A stretch of DNA of 64,000 nucleotides from Gammaproteobacteria bacterium (GTDB lineage: Bacteria; Pseudomonadota; Gammaproteobacteria; Steroidobacterales; UBA11654), in contig NZHP01000036.1 in assembly GCA_002691465.1 (NCBI GenBank), positions 1 to 64,000 on the forward strand, written 5' to 3'. Below, piece by piece: positions 27,673 to 37,780 of this stretch (positions within the stretch are counted from its first letter, which is position 1; the number at the start of each line of letters is the position of its first letter). Both the position numbers and the translations under genes were made by a program. The notes below the pieces were generated by a model. It was not told where the DNA came from. It ran no database searches and saw only the letters and a program-made list of their open reading frames with translations.

Positions 27673-28905
27673 TTATAGATTTGAAGAAAACCAATTTTGT
27701 ATTTTTTGGAATAAAGGTGCTGAGGATTTTTGTTTTACCAAATCAGCTGGCTTAGATTTATATTTTTCGAGAGCATAGAGCAAAAGTCCTGCGCCAGTAG
27801 CATTTTCAGGTCCATTAATGGATTCAAATGCTCCACTCATCGGTTTGGGATAACCTAATCTAACATCACAGCCAAAAACAGCCTCGGCCAATTCTACAGC
27901 GCCATCTAATTTAGAGGCGCCACCAGTTAGAATGACCCCTGCCCTTAAGCTCTCAAGACTAATCTTACCCACTTCTGTATTAATCACTTCAAATATTTCC
28001 TCATACCGTTGCTCGACAACCGAAGCCAACACCTTTCTGTCAGTTTTTCTTGCTTCTCGATCACCAACACTCGGAACATCGATTAACTTATCCGTGCCGT
28101 TTAGTTTTGAGAGTGTCGCAGCATGCTTAATTTTGATTATTTCAGCTTCGTCAACGGGTGTTTTTAATTCATGAGCTATATCTTTTGTGACATGATCACC
28201 ACCAACAGGAATGACCTTTGTGGTTATAATCTGACCATCCTTAAAAATTGCAATATCAGTGGTTCCACCACCGATATCAATCAAACAAGCGCCCAATTCT
28301 TTTTCGTCTTGCGATAGAACGGACATACTTGATGCAAGCGGCTCAAGGACAACTTCTTGGATATCAAGGTCGCAATGATAGAGTGACTTTACAATGTTTT
28401 CCTCGGCTGTTCTCGAAATAGTTACAATGTGAACATCAGCTTCTAGTCTGATTCCTGACATGCCTATAGGTTCTGAAATTCCATCTTGCCCATCAATAAC
28501 AAAATCTTTCGGAAGCACATGCAGAATCCTCTCCTCAGATGGAATCTTCATGGCAATGGATGCATCAACTGCTCCATCAATATCTTCTTGTGATACTTCT
28601 CCCTCATTGATGCGAACAAATCCATGACCATCATAACTTCTGACATGGCTGCCAGCTATGCCTGCAAAAACTGTATTAATATCACATTCTGCAATTCTTT
28701 CTGCTTGCTTGATTGCTTTTCCAATGGAATCCACGGTAGATTCAATGTTGACCACTACACCCTTCTTTAATCCTCGAGAAGGCTCTGTTCCTACTCCAAT
28801 AATTTTTAGTTCATTATCACCGTTGATTTCTGCAATCAATGCTACGATCTTGGATGTTCCAATATCCACAGATGCGATGATTTCACTTGAGCTACTTCTT
28901 ACCAT
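27673..28905 (-). CDS. ftsA: Cell division protein FtsA
   Basis: 410-aa actin-like ATPase that tethers FtsZ to the membrane. Phosphate-1 SVDIGTSKIVALIAE, phosphate-2 CLIDIGGGTTDIAIF and the adenosine loop ILTGGASKLDGAVELAE are in order. The C-terminal amphipathic helix FQKIQNWFSSNL is the membrane-targeting sequence. It follows ftsQ by 8 bp. Its normal downstream partner ftsZ is missing here and sits 9 kb upstream after mraZ. Confidence 0.96.
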   Translation of the reverse strand: MVRSSSSEIIASVDIGTSKIVALIAEINGDNELKIIGVGTEPSRGLKKGVVVNIESTVDSIGKAIKQAERIAECDINTVFAGIAGSHVRSYDGHGFVRINEGEVSQEDIDGAVDASIAMKIPSEERILHVLPKDFVIDGQDGISEPIGMSGIRLEADVHIVTISRTAEENIVKSLYHCDLDIQEVVLEPLASSMSVLSQDEKELGACLIDIGGGTTDIAIFKDGQIITTKVIPVGGDHVTKDIAHELKTPVDEAEIIKIKHAATLSKLNGTDKLIDVPSVGDREARKTDRKVLASVVEQRYEEIFEVINTEVGKISLESLRAGVILTGGASKLDGAVELAEAVFGCDVRLGYPKPMSGAFESINGPENATGAGLLLYALEKYKSKPADLVKQKSSAPLFQKIQNWFSSNL

Positions 28906-28913
28906 TTGAATAT

Positions 28914-29672
28914 TTAGTTTCTTTTCTTAACTGAAAAACCTTCTGTATACCTTAGGTCAATATATTCAATTACTGTCAAATTATCTAATAGAGATTCATC
29001 CCATATCATCAAAAATCGATCAAATCTCTCTGTGATATTCTCCTTACCAAATCGTATAGTGATATCAGGCCTAATTGTAATGCTCCAAGATCCCTTAAAA
29101 TCTAGCATCACTTGCTCTATCAGAATTCCTCTTATAGCTAATTCTTCTTTAAATGATAGATACTTTTCAAAAACTATCTCTTCCTGACCATCTGGTCCAT
29201 AAAATTCAACCAATCCGTTTGGTAATGTCTGCTGATTGAGAATAAAGAGAGTGCCTTTTGAGTTCATAATGGACTCACTGTTCCATCTACCAATAATTTG
29301 CTCCTCTTCAATATAGATATTTATTTGATTTGGCCATCGCCTTTCAAGGCTCGCACTTTTTACCCAATTAAATGTTTCAATTTCTTCTTTTAGCTGACTC
29401 AAACCAATTTGCAAAAACCCTTTATTATAGATCTTTGATGAAATGGCGCTCAAATCATCCAAAGATACCCTATTGATTTCGTTCAGATATTGAACCTCAG
29501 TAATTTTCTGATTAATGATTGAAAATATAGAAAATGTAGTCGCTGACAGAATAGTCAGAAAAATTAACCTCTTAATCATTCCCCTTTTATTTCTTTCTCG
29601 ATTGGACTTTACCCCGTAAGAAAATCTATTTTTCCGTTTATTCTTTTTAGATATTTTTGATAGTAATGCCAA
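28914..29672 (-). CDS. ftsQ: Cell division protein FtsQ
   Basis: 252-aa single-pass divisome protein. A basic N-terminal tail (KKNKRKNRFSYG) is followed by a membrane segment (IKRLIFLTILSATTFSIFSI), a POTRA domain ending WVKSASLERRWPNQINIYIEE, and the FtsQ beta domain with FDRFLMIWDESL. It lies 3 bp after ddl and 8 bp before ftsA, the standard ddl-ftsQ-ftsA order. Confidence 0.92.
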   Translation of the reverse strand: MALLSKISKKNKRKNRFSYGVKSNRERNKRGMIKRLIFLTILSATTFSIFSIINQKITEVQYLNEINRVSLDDLSAISSKIYNKGFLQIGLSQLKEEIETFNWVKSASLERRWPNQINIYIEEEQIIGRWNSESIMNSKGTLFILNQQTLPNGLVEFYGPDGQEEIVFEKYLSFKEELAIRGILIEQVMLDFKGSWSITIRPDITIRFGKENITERFDRFLMIWDESLLDNLTVIEYIDLRYTEGFSVKKRN

Positions 29673-29675
29673 TTT

Positions 29676-30599
29676 CTAACCCGATGATTTTAAAATCTCA
29701 AAACATAGTGATTCAAAATTAATTCCTGCCTCTTTAGCTGACATCGGTACCAAACTATGTGTTGTCATTCCAGGAACTGTATTAATTTCAAGAATTACAG
29801 GTGAGCTATCGTCATCTAGAAAAAAATCAAGCCTACCCCATCCTTTGATATTAAATAAATTAAATGCCCTCTCACACTCGCTATTGATCGCATTTTCTAT
29901 TTCTGCATCTAATCCGCATGGACAAATATATTCGGTTTCATCACTCAAATATTTTGCATCATAGTCATAGAATTCGTGATTTTTTGCTTTGATTTTGATG
30001 ATTGGCAGTGCTTTGCCATTCAAAAATGTAGAAGTATATTCTTCACCTTGCATGAATTGTTCAGCGATAATCCAGTCATTGCTTTTTTCTATTTCAGAAA
30101 AACAGCTTGAATACTCTTCTTTATTTTCGATGATATAAATTCCAATGCTTGAACCTTCTGAGCATTGCTTCAACACGAATGGCTCTTTTAATTCTTTACT
30201 AATGTTTTCATATTCAGTGTTTGAATCTACAAGCATAAATTCAGGAGTTTTAAACCCATTAGATTTTAAGATTGATTTGGTAAAGTATTTATTCATCGTA
30301 ATTGAACAAGTGATGGGGTCACTGCCAGTATATTTTATATTCAACATATTGAGGATTGACTGCATCTTGCCATCTTCTCCATCAGAACCATGAAGAGCTA
30401 TCCATGCGTGCGTGACTTTTTCTGTTTTTAAAACCTCAATAAAAGGCTCAATGGTATCTATAAGGATTGCTTCAACTCCCTTAGATTTAAGCGATTCGAA
30501 TACAGCTTTGCCAGTTATAAGCGATATTTCCCTCTCAGAAGAACTTCCACCATAAAGCACTGCTACTTTTGAATAAGATTTTATTTCATCACTCATCAT
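29676..30599 (-). CDS. ddl: D-alanine--D-alanine ligase
   Basis: ATP-grasp enzyme making D-Ala-D-Ala for the peptidoglycan stem. AVLYGGSSSEREISLITGKAV is the N-terminal signature; SEGSSIGIYII and the Mg-binding EINTVPGMTTHS are present. The track start is a TTG at 30608. ATGs at 30599 or 30596 are better and overlap the murB stop by 8-11 bp, so coupling is likely. About 307 aa, normal. Its product would normally be attached by MurF, whose gene is absent from this cluster. Confidence 0.95.
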   Translation of the reverse strand: MMSDEIKSYSKVAVLYGGSSSEREISLITGKAVFESLKSKGVEAILIDTIEPFIEVLKTEKVTHAWIALHGSDGEDGKMQSILNMLNIKYTGSDPITCSITMNKYFTKSILKSNGFKTPEFMLVDSNTEYENISKELKEPFVLKQCSEGSSIGIYIIENKEEYSSCFSEIEKSNDWIIAEQFMQGEEYTSTFLNGKALPIIKIKAKNHEFYDYDAKYLSDETEYICPCGLDAEIENAINSECERAFNLFNIKGWGRLDFFLDDDSSPVILEINTVPGMTTHSLVPMSAKEAGINFESLCFEILKSSG

Positions 30600-31464
30600 G
30601 CTCACCAATGATTCTGACCTCAGTATCCAGGTTTATTCCAAAGCGATCCTTAACAGTATTCTGAATATGATTAATTAGTGTTTCAATATCTTTGGCAGTT
30701 GCCTCTTTGTCATTAACAATAAAATTTGCATGTTTTTCTGAAACGGCACATCCTCCGATTCTAAAACCTTTTAGCCCAGATCTTTCGATGAGATCTCCAG
30801 CATGATTTCCATCTGGATTCTTGAAAACGGATCCGCATGTATTTTCAGTAAGCGGTTGGTGCTCTATTCGAGAATCCCTCAAGCTCTTTAGCTCTTCCAT
30901 TGTAGTTAGCCCTTTATATGGAAAGATCATCTCGCATGATAAGAACCAGAGTGGAAATGGGAAACTTACTGATCGATAAGAGATAGAAAATTCTTTCGGA
31001 TCCAAATGATGAATGTCACCATTACGATCAATAACCTCAACACTTTTAACAAATTCCCAAGTTTCATGGCCAAAACAACCCGCATTCATGGTAAGCGCGC
31101 CTCCTATTGATCCTGGTATTCCAGAAAAAAATGCGGCCGGTCCAAAATTATTCTTTGTTGCATGCATGGCTAATTCAAAACATGAAACGCCTGCCTCTAC
31201 CTTGCAATTAGATCTATCTAATAATTGAATACTATTAAAAGATTTCTTGGTTGAAATTACTGCACCTCTAACACCCCCATCCCTCACTAAAATATTTGTT
31301 CCATTTCCTAACCAGGTGATGCTGCAGTCATTTGACTTTAAAAATTCAGAAAGTTCATCTCGACTATTTGGACTAAAAAATATGTCAGCTTTACCTCCTA
31401 TTTTCCATGAAGTATGACTAGCTAACAGCTCATTTTGAACACAATTTTTTTTAAGGATAGTCAT
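30589..31464 (-). CDS. murB: UDP-N-acetylenolpyruvoylglucosamine reductase (short type)
   Basis: 291-aa FAD enzyme reducing UDP-GlcNAc-enolpyruvate to UDP-MurNAc. PCMH-type FAD domain with WLGNGTNILVRDGGVRGAVI, FSGIPGSIGGALTMNAGCFG, and the catalytic Ser in NTCGSVFKNPDG. It is the compact form without the insertion seen in E. coli MurB. It follows murG by 27 bp where murC would normally stand. Confidence 0.95.
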   Translation of the reverse strand: MTILKKNCVQNELLASHTSWKIGGKADIFFSPNSRDELSEFLKSNDCSITWLGNGTNILVRDGGVRGAVISTKKSFNSIQLLDRSNCKVEAGVSCFELAMHATKNNFGPAAFFSGIPGSIGGALTMNAGCFGHETWEFVKSVEVIDRNGDIHHLDPKEFSISYRSVSFPFPLWFLSCEMIFPYKGLTTMEELKSLRDSRIEHQPLTENTCGSVFKNPDGNHAGDLIERSGLKGFRIGGCAVSEKHANFIVNDKEATAKDIETLINHIQNTVKDRFGINLDTEVRIIGEHDE

Positions 31465-31491
31465 TAAATGGGAGGGCTAATGCCATTATTC

Positions 31492-32616
31492 TTAGCCACT
31501 AACTTCATCTGTGTCTCTCATCTTATAATTTTCGATCACGTCATAAGTAAAATTAACAGTATTTTCAGTTGAATGAAGGAATAGATCATCAAATGCTGAT
31601 TCACTCATTTTCTTCAGAATTTTTTTGTCCTCAGAGATTCTTTTGATTGTCTCTGCTAGATGTTCAGATGTAAGATTCTCATTATCGATTAAGACTGTCC
31701 CACCTTTCTCTTCTAAAAAACGGGCATTATAAAATTGATGATTATCCATAGCATGTGGATATGGGATCAAGATTGATGGAAGTCCGGTAGCGCTGAGCTC
31801 AGAAACAGTCATCGCTCCAGCTCTTCCAATAAATAGGTCTGCCCAATCGTATGCTGATCCTACATTTGGATCAAACTTTGATACTTTAGCGTCAATGCCA
31901 AGCTTACTGTATGACTCTTTAACTTCCTCATAATCTTGCTCTCCAGCATCATGCCTGACCTCTATATCGATGCATGTACTAACAAGTGATAATGCATTTG
32001 GAGCGCTCATATTTATAGATCTTGCGCCTTGGCTGCCCCCCATTATAAAAACTCTCAGTCTATCTGATTGCTCTCTTTGGTGAGTGCTTTTTTTTAAATC
32101 TAAAATATCTTGCCTTATTGGATTACCCAAGAATTTTAGATCAAATGGAAGACTAAATGGTTTCTCAAACCACCTATATGCACCTGGCAATCCTTGAATC
32201 CCAGCTGCAGCTCTAAAAAAAAGAAGAAATTTATTTACTCTTCCTACTACAGAGTTTTGTTCTTGAATGATCACACACACATCTCTGCCTCCAGCACGAC
32301 AAATTTCAGATGAAGCATATCCGCCCATTCCAAGAATCATGTCTGGTTTCATTTCTCTAACAAAATGTTTAACTTCTTTATCTATCCAGAAGCTCGATAA
32401 AAATTTTTTGTAAGTTGGGTAATCTTTTAGTTTTGACGGAAAATATTTCACTTGAAGGTCTTCAGATGCGAAGATCTTCTTCTCTATCTCATTTCCTGTT
32501 CCAACAATTAACACTTGATGCCCATCATTTTCATATTGATGAGCTAAAGCAATTGCAGGGTAAATATGGCCGCCAGTACCGCCAGTGGCAATAATAATTC
32601 TATATTTATCATCCAT
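31492..32616 (-). CDS. murG: Lipid II synthase MurG
   Basis: 374-aa peripheral-membrane GT-B glycosyltransferase adding GlcNAc to lipid I. It has the three glycine-rich loops IATGGTGGHIYPAIALA, ILGMGGYAS and GGSQGARSINMSAPNALS, and the UDP-GlcNAc site GRAGAMTVSELSATGLPSIL. Start codon overlaps ftsW by 8 bp. Position after ftsW is canonical, but murC is missing between it and murB. Confidence 0.96.
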   Translation of the reverse strand: MDDKYRIIIATGGTGGHIYPAIALAHQYENDGHQVLIVGTGNEIEKKIFASEDLQVKYFPSKLKDYPTYKKFLSSFWIDKEVKHFVREMKPDMILGMGGYASSEICRAGGRDVCVIIQEQNSVVGRVNKFLLFFRAAAGIQGLPGAYRWFEKPFSLPFDLKFLGNPIRQDILDLKKSTHQREQSDRLRVFIMGGSQGARSINMSAPNALSLVSTCIDIEVRHDAGEQDYEEVKESYSKLGIDAKVSKFDPNVGSAYDWADLFIGRAGAMTVSELSATGLPSILIPYPHAMDNHQFYNARFLEEKGGTVLIDNENLTSEHLAETIKRISEDKKILKKMSESAFDDLFLHSTENTVNFTYDVIENYKMRDTDEVSG

Positions 32617-33760
32617 TGGTTCTTAGATTCTTCTTTTGTCTGGGATTTTCATAACCAATTTTTAAGACAATTGCCAATGTAATCAATGTCATTAAAATAC
32701 TGCTGCTTCCATAACTAATCAGTGGCAAAGTTAATCCCTTAGTTGGCAGCATACCCATATTTACTCCCAAATTGATAATGACTTGCATTGCTAACCACAA
32801 ACCTATCGCCATACAGAGATAACTCTGAAAAACTCTCTTTGCATTCAATGCCATAAACCCGATTGCAAAGATTCGATATATCAAAAGACCATATAACAAT
32901 AAAAGCATCGTTGTGCCGACTAGACCAAGCTCTTCAGCGAATATTGCAAAGATAAAGTCTGTATGCGCTTCTGGTAAATAAAAAAGTTTTTGTAAGCTTT
33001 CACCAAGTCCTAAACCAAATAAACCTCCAGAACCAATTGCAATCAAAGAATTTGTAAGTTGATAGCCTGCTCCCAAAGGATCATTCCAAGGTTCAATAAA
33101 ATTCGTAAGTCTGGCCATTCTATATGGTGCAATATAGATTAAAATTGCGAACGCAGAAAAGAGAAGCAAAACTAAGACGACAAAATATCTCATCTTAAAG
33201 CCTGCTAGAAAAAAGAGACCAGCAGTAACAGATAAAATTATGACGGTTGAACCAAAATCAGGCTGAAGCAATAAAAGGAGGCACGCAGGAATGATAAAAA
33301 TCATGGGTTTAACAAAACTCATAAAATTGTCTTTAACATTTTCTTGCTGTCTATAACAATATCCTGCCATATACATCATCAATAACAATCTAGCTGGGTC
33401 AATCACCTGAATATTAGGTAGGCCTGGAATATCCAACCATCTCGTAGATCCATTTACAGTTTTACCTAGTTCTGGAATGAATACAGATAAAAGGAGAAGC
33501 AATGCTGTCAGTGCTAAAAATATTCCTAATTTTTCCCAAAGCTGTGTAGGTATTAAAAATGCTATGAAACCACCAAATAATCCTAGGGATATTGCGAATA
33601 ATTGCTTATTCACATACTCATATGGGTATCCCTCCTCTTTCATAGATAGAGGCATTGATGCTGAAGCTAGAATTACGATGCCACCAATTAATAAGAATGC
33701 AGTAGCTAAGAGGAAAAGACGATCATATGCTTCGCTTGATTCTATTGATGTGATGCCCAT
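32609..33760 (-). CDS. ftsW: Peptidoglycan glycosyltransferase FtsW
   Basis: SEDS-family polymerase of septal peptidoglycan with about ten membrane segments. Visible marks are WLDIPGLPNIQ, LQPDFGSTVI, the loop AEELGLVGTTMLLLLYG and the C-terminal GLTLPLISYGSSSI. I moved the start from 33820 to ATG 33760, just after the mraY stop (TAATAATG), giving 383 aa and avoiding a 60-bp overlap. In canonical clusters murD lies between mraY and ftsW; here there is no space for it. Confidence 0.94.
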   Translation of the reverse strand: MGITSIESSEAYDRLFLLATAFLLIGGIVILASASMPLSMKEEGYPYEYVNKQLFAISLGLFGGFIAFLIPTQLWEKLGIFLALTALLLLLSVFIPELGKTVNGSTRWLDIPGLPNIQVIDPARLLLMMYMAGYCYRQQENVKDNFMSFVKPMIFIIPACLLLLLQPDFGSTVIILSVTAGLFFLAGFKMRYFVVLVLLLFSAFAILIYIAPYRMARLTNFIEPWNDPLGAGYQLTNSLIAIGSGGLFGLGLGESLQKLFYLPEAHTDFIFAIFAEELGLVGTTMLLLLYGLLIYRIFAIGFMALNAKRVFQSYLCMAIGLWLAMQVIINLGVNMGMLPTKGLTLPLISYGSSSILMTLITLAIVLKIGYENPRQKKNLRTNG

Positions 33761-33762
33761 TA

Positions 33763-34842
33763 TTATCTTATTTTGAGACTTGATAAGCCAATCAAGACAA
33801 GAAAAACTGTGATGATCCAAAACCTTACAATTACTTTGGGTTCAGCCCATCCTTTTAATTCAAAGTGATGGTGGATTGGAGCCATATTAAAAATTCTCTT
33901 TCCTCTCAGTTTAAATGAACCAACCTGAAGAACCACTGATAAAGTTTCCACGATAAAAATACCGCCCATGATAGCCAATACCAACTCCTGTTTGACGATC
34001 ACAGCAATCGTTCCAAGTATTCCACCAAGAGATACAGCGCCAACATCCCCCATAAAGATCTGAGCTGGATATGCGTTGAACCACAAAAATCCCAACCCAG
34101 CACCTGAGATGGCACAACAAAAAACAAAAACTTCCCCCGCATCTTGAAGAAAAGGCAAATCCAGATACTCAGCAAAGTTAAAATTGCCAGTCACATAAGC
34201 AAAAATTCCAAGAGCAATCGCAATCATTGAAACAGGCATGATTGCTAAACCATCCAATCCATCGGTTAGATTAACTGCATTGCTTGAGCCAACAATCACA
34301 AAAATTGCAAAGGGAAGAAAGAGCCAACCTAAATCAAGGCGAAAATTATTTGTAAAAGGGATCAGTACTTCTGAGCTGAGTACACTGCTCCCTTGTCCCA
34401 AAAGATAATAAGTGGATGAAGCTGCGACAATAAACTGCAAAATTAATTTTGTTTTCGCAGACATGCCTTTTTTACTTTTTTTAAGCTTTGTGAAATCATC
34501 AATAAATCCGATCATTCCAAAAGAAATGATCGAAGCAATAAGAACTAAATTATAAACATTACTCAAGTCTGACCATATAAGAACACTGACAACAATCGAA
34601 AGGATAATCATGAGTCCGCCCATTGTGGGAGTCCCGCCCTTTGAAGAGTGACTAGATGGGCCATCGGTTCTGATTGTCTCTCCAATTTTTTTGCCCTGAA
34701 GTGCTGCTATGATCTTGGGTCCAAATAAGAAGGAAATAATGAGTGCTGTTAATGCAGCTAGAATACCCCTAGTTGTAATATAGGTAAAAGCATTAAGTGG
34801 AGAAAACCACTCGATCAAATTTTCAGAAAAATATAAAAACAT
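33763..34842 (-). CDS. mraY: Phospho-N-acetylmuramoyl-pentapeptide transferase MraY
   Basis: 359-aa integral membrane enzyme making lipid I from UDP-MurNAc-pentapeptide and undecaprenyl phosphate. Signature SSKGGTPTMGGL, the Mg-binding FIDDFTK, and NAVNLTDGLDGLAI are intact, as is the MAPIHHHFELKGW loop. About ten membrane segments. It follows ftsI after 62 bp, the place where murE and murF normally lie, and is followed by ftsW after 2 bp. Confidence 0.97.
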   Translation of the reverse strand: MFLYFSENLIEWFSPLNAFTYITTRGILAALTALIISFLFGPKIIAALQGKKIGETIRTDGPSSHSSKGGTPTMGGLMIILSIVVSVLIWSDLSNVYNLVLIASIISFGMIGFIDDFTKLKKSKKGMSAKTKLILQFIVAASSTYYLLGQGSSVLSSEVLIPFTNNFRLDLGWLFLPFAIFVIVGSSNAVNLTDGLDGLAIMPVSMIAIALGIFAYVTGNFNFAEYLDLPFLQDAGEVFVFCCAISGAGLGFLWFNAYPAQIFMGDVGAVSLGGILGTIAVIVKQELVLAIMGGIFIVETLSVVLQVGSFKLRGKRIFNMAPIHHHFELKGWAEPKVIVRFWIITVFLVLIGLSSLKIR

Positions 34843-34904
34843 GATTACTCCCTTAATGTTTCCTAAAAATCATTGTCGTTAGATTAACACTTATCACATT
34901 AAAA

Positions 34905-36575
34905 TTATTTATCATCTGGAGCTATTCCCAGAAGCCTAAGAGTGTGTGAACCTATTTCAGAAAAAACAGGCGCTGCGACTTGTCCTCCATAATATTCTTT
35001 CCCTCCTGGCTCATTAACAATGACTGCAATTGCTATCTTTGGTTTTGTCAGTGGTGCGACACCAACAAATAAAGCATTGTGTTTATTTGAAGAGTAGTTT
35101 TCAGCAGCAATTTGTGCTGTACCAGTTTTACCGCCAATACGATATCCATTGATTTTTGCTCGAGGAGCTCCTCTTATAGCGACATTTTCAAGCATTGAAA
35201 GTATCTCATTAGAAGTTTTTTCTGAGAGAACGCGATCACCATCTAATTTTTCATCTTCAATCTTTTTCAAAGTAATGGGTTTCCTGATTCCACCATTCGC
35301 TAAAGCTGCATATGCCCCTGCAAGTTGGATCAGGCTGATGTCAACATTGTACCCATATGATAGAGAAGCAATCATACCCTCTCTCCATCGACTACATTGA
35401 TAGTCCAAAGTGCCAGACGCTTCACCTGGAAAACCAGAAGATGTGACTTGACCAAATCCAAGACTATTAAAGAATGTGAATAAATCACATGGGTCAATCT
35501 CCAAGGCAATTTTTGAGATTCCTGTATTGCTCGATTTTATCAGCACTTCTTCCATTGTTAGCAAACCATGATCTCTAGGGTCTTTAATTGTTCTGGCACC
35601 AATTTTATATGCAGATGTATCTACAACAGCTTCTGGCTCAAAAATCTTATAGTTTAGAGCTGCGGCCATTGTCAGTGTTTTAAAAGTTGAACCAGGCTCA
35701 AACTTATCTGTGATTGCTTTATTTTTATATATTTTTGGAGTTCTATTTTTTGAAAAAGAAAGATCTCCAGCTGGCTGATTTGAAATCGCTAGAATCTCAC
35801 CAGTAGTGACATCCATTACAACAACAGACCCTCCCTTTGCATTATTTTTTTCAATTCCTGACTTCAAAGCTTGATGAGCAAAATGTTGTATCTTTATATC
35901 TATGCTTGAATAAAAATCCTCGCCTATTAGGGGATCACTAATGATCTCTATATCAGCAATACTATTTTGATGCACATCTGTCAGTGTTTTCTTCAAACCA
36001 TTCGTTCCAGAGAGGCCCTTGTTTAAGGCATACTCTAAACCCTCTTGCCCGCTGCCCTCGCTATCGGTAAACCCCAATAAATGAGATGCAGTTTCTCCGC
36101 TGGGGTAAAACCTCTTATAAAAGGTCTCAAGCCATATATAATTTCCAAAATTGTCTCCACGAATAATTTCTACATCTGATTTCCTTAATTCTCTCTTAAG
36201 CACAAAATATCTTTTGCTGCTCCTCTTTCTTATTTCTGCATCAATCTCTCTTGCAGGCTTGGAGATTATTTTTGATAGTGAGTTCAATAGCTGAGGGTAG
36301 CTGTCCTTTATAAGCAGAGTTTTTGGATCAACAATCAATCTATACACGGGGATACTCACCGCGAGTGGGATGCCATTTCTATCATAGATGCTCCCTCTGT
36401 TTGCAGGTATATTTTTATATTTAATATGCTTCTTGTCACCTTCTGTATTAAGAAAATCAGACTCAAGGTACTGCAAATAAAAAGAACGAGCGAATAGGCC
36501 TAGAAGCATGGCTGATATCAGACATAATAAGAATATAAACCTTGATTTAATTAATCCTTTCTCAGTTTGCTTCAT
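34905..36575 (-). CDS. ftsI: Septal transpeptidase FtsI (PBP3)
   Basis: 556-aa class B penicillin-binding protein crosslinking septal peptidoglycan. It has an N-terminal membrane anchor (residues about 13-30), pedestal domain, then the transpeptidase motifs SxxK in EPGSTFKTLTMAAAL, SxN in IKSSNTGIS, and KTGTAQ. Start overlaps ftsL by 14 bp. Length is close to the family norm (about 580). Confidence 0.95.
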   Translation of the reverse strand: MKQTEKGLIKSRFIFLLCLISAMLLGLFARSFYLQYLESDFLNTEGDKKHIKYKNIPANRGSIYDRNGIPLAVSIPVYRLIVDPKTLLIKDSYPQLLNSLSKIISKPAREIDAEIRKRSSKRYFVLKRELRKSDVEIIRGDNFGNYIWLETFYKRFYPSGETASHLLGFTDSEGSGQEGLEYALNKGLSGTNGLKKTLTDVHQNSIADIEIISDPLIGEDFYSSIDIKIQHFAHQALKSGIEKNNAKGGSVVVMDVTTGEILAISNQPAGDLSFSKNRTPKIYKNKAITDKFEPGSTFKTLTMAAALNYKIFEPEAVVDTSAYKIGARTIKDPRDHGLLTMEEVLIKSSNTGISKIALEIDPCDLFTFFNSLGFGQVTSSGFPGEASGTLDYQCSRWREGMIASLSYGYNVDISLIQLAGAYAALANGGIRKPITLKKIEDEKLDGDRVLSEKTSNEILSMLENVAIRGAPRAKINGYRIGGKTGTAQIAAENYSSNKHNALFVGVAPLTKPKIAIAVIVNEPGGKEYYGGQVAAPVFSEIGSHTLRLLGIAPDDK

Positions 36576-36852
36576 GTTTTTTTAATAAATTTATTTTCCT
36601 AGAGTCAGGAAGTATCATTCCGGCTTTTTCTGTAGCCGTCCCTCCAATTTTTTGTCCCGACGAAAATGCTGAATAATCTAGCTGAAGTTCCCTCCACTCC
36701 ATTTCGAGCCTTTGAGTTTCTGAGACAATAATTTGATATTCCTGAAATAGATTCCTTTTGTTAAAGTGCAACTGAACCTCATATAAGCCTGATAAGCAAA
36801 CAGTCAGATACCATAAAAAGAGCCATTTATAGTTAATATTTTTTGTCTTCAT
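36562..36852 (-). CDS. ftsL: Cell division protein FtsL
   Basis: 96-aa bitopic divisome protein, recognised by position and shape rather than sequence. A short basic N-terminus is followed by one membrane segment (WLFLWYLTVCLSGLYEVQL) and a periplasmic coiled coil (ETQRLEMEWRELQLDYSAF). ATG overlaps the rsmH stop by 4 bp, and the 3' end overlaps ftsI, giving the conserved rsmH-ftsL-ftsI order. Confidence 0.88.
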   Translation of the reverse strand: MKTKNINYKWLFLWYLTVCLSGLYEVQLHFNKRNLFQEYQIIVSETQRLEMEWRELQLDYSAFSSGQKIGGTATEKAGMILPDSRKINLLKKHEAN

Positions 36853-37766
36853 TTTATTCTCTCAACTACTCTAAGCACGGCACTCCTTGACCGTGGATTG
36901 AGATTTATTTCTTCATCGCTCGGCTTTATAGCCTTAGATACGAGCTTAAATGATGAGTCATCTGCTAGGTTTGGAAGCTTAGATAATCTTGGGTCTCTTC
37001 GAGAATGATCCCTGAAGAATCGTTTAACCATTCTATCCTCTAATGAATGGAAACTAATGATGCAAGCCCTTCCACCTATTTTTAGATGTTTTGAAATGAA
37101 ATCCAAGAGTAACTCTAGCTCTTCGAGTTCATTATTGATGAATATCCTTATTGCTTGAAATGTTTTTGTTGCTGGATGCTTCTTATCATTAAATCTTCTC
37201 GGAACTTCTTCAAGGAGAATTTCAGCAAGTTCTTTTGTTGACTCGATTTTAATATTCTTTCTAGCCTCAACAATTGCTTTAGCAATTCTTTTTGCTTTTT
37301 TTTCTTCACCATATTTCCAGAGAACGCTTGAAATTTCTTTTTCTGAAGCATTGCTCAACCAACTCGATGCGTCTTCGCCTATATTTTGATTCATTCTCAT
37401 ATCAAGAGGACCGTCTTTCATGAAGCTGAAACCTCTTTTTGGATTATTTAACTGATACGATGAAACTCCAATATCAGCAAGTATTCCATCATAATTATTT
37501 GTACTAAATAATTTATCCAGTTGACTAAAACGAGCCTGATGGATGCTGATTCGCTGCTCAGATTTAAATTTTGATTTCAAATAACTTATAGCTTCGGGAT
37601 CTTGATCTGATGCAACGAGTGAGCCATCAACTAATTGCTCTAAAATAGCAGAAGAGTGTCCTCCAAAGCCTGATGTCGCATCTAGATAATTCCCATTTCT
37701 TCTAATTAAAAGGTGCTGAATAACTTCCTCAGTTAATACTGGGATATGAAATGATTCATTGATCAT
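36849..37766 (-). CDS. rsmH: 16S rRNA m4C1402 methyltransferase RsmH (MraW)
   Basis: SAM-dependent methyltransferase of the ribosomal P-site. LDATSGFGGHSSAIL is the SAM site; GILADIGVSSYQLNNPKRGFS and CIISFHSLEDRMVKRFF are family hallmarks. The track starts at a TTG (37784); ATG 37766 (MINESFHIPVL) matches the usual N-terminus and leaves 14 bp after ftsZ. Normally it follows mraZ directly; here ftsZ is inserted between. Partner RsmI is encoded nearby at 39893. Confidence 0.95.
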   Translation of the reverse strand: MINESFHIPVLTEEVIQHLLIRRNGNYLDATSGFGGHSSAILEQLVDGSLVASDQDPEAISYLKSKFKSEQRISIHQARFSQLDKLFSTNNYDGILADIGVSSYQLNNPKRGFSFMKDGPLDMRMNQNIGEDASSWLSNASEKEISSVLWKYGEEKKAKRIAKAIVEARKNIKIESTKELAEILLEEVPRRFNDKKHPATKTFQAIRIFINNELEELELLLDFISKHLKIGGRACIISFHSLEDRMVKRFFRDHSRRDPRLSKLPNLADDSSFKLVSKAIKPSDEEINLNPRSRSAVLRVVERIK

Positions 37767-37780
37767 GGTGTTTGCCGAAA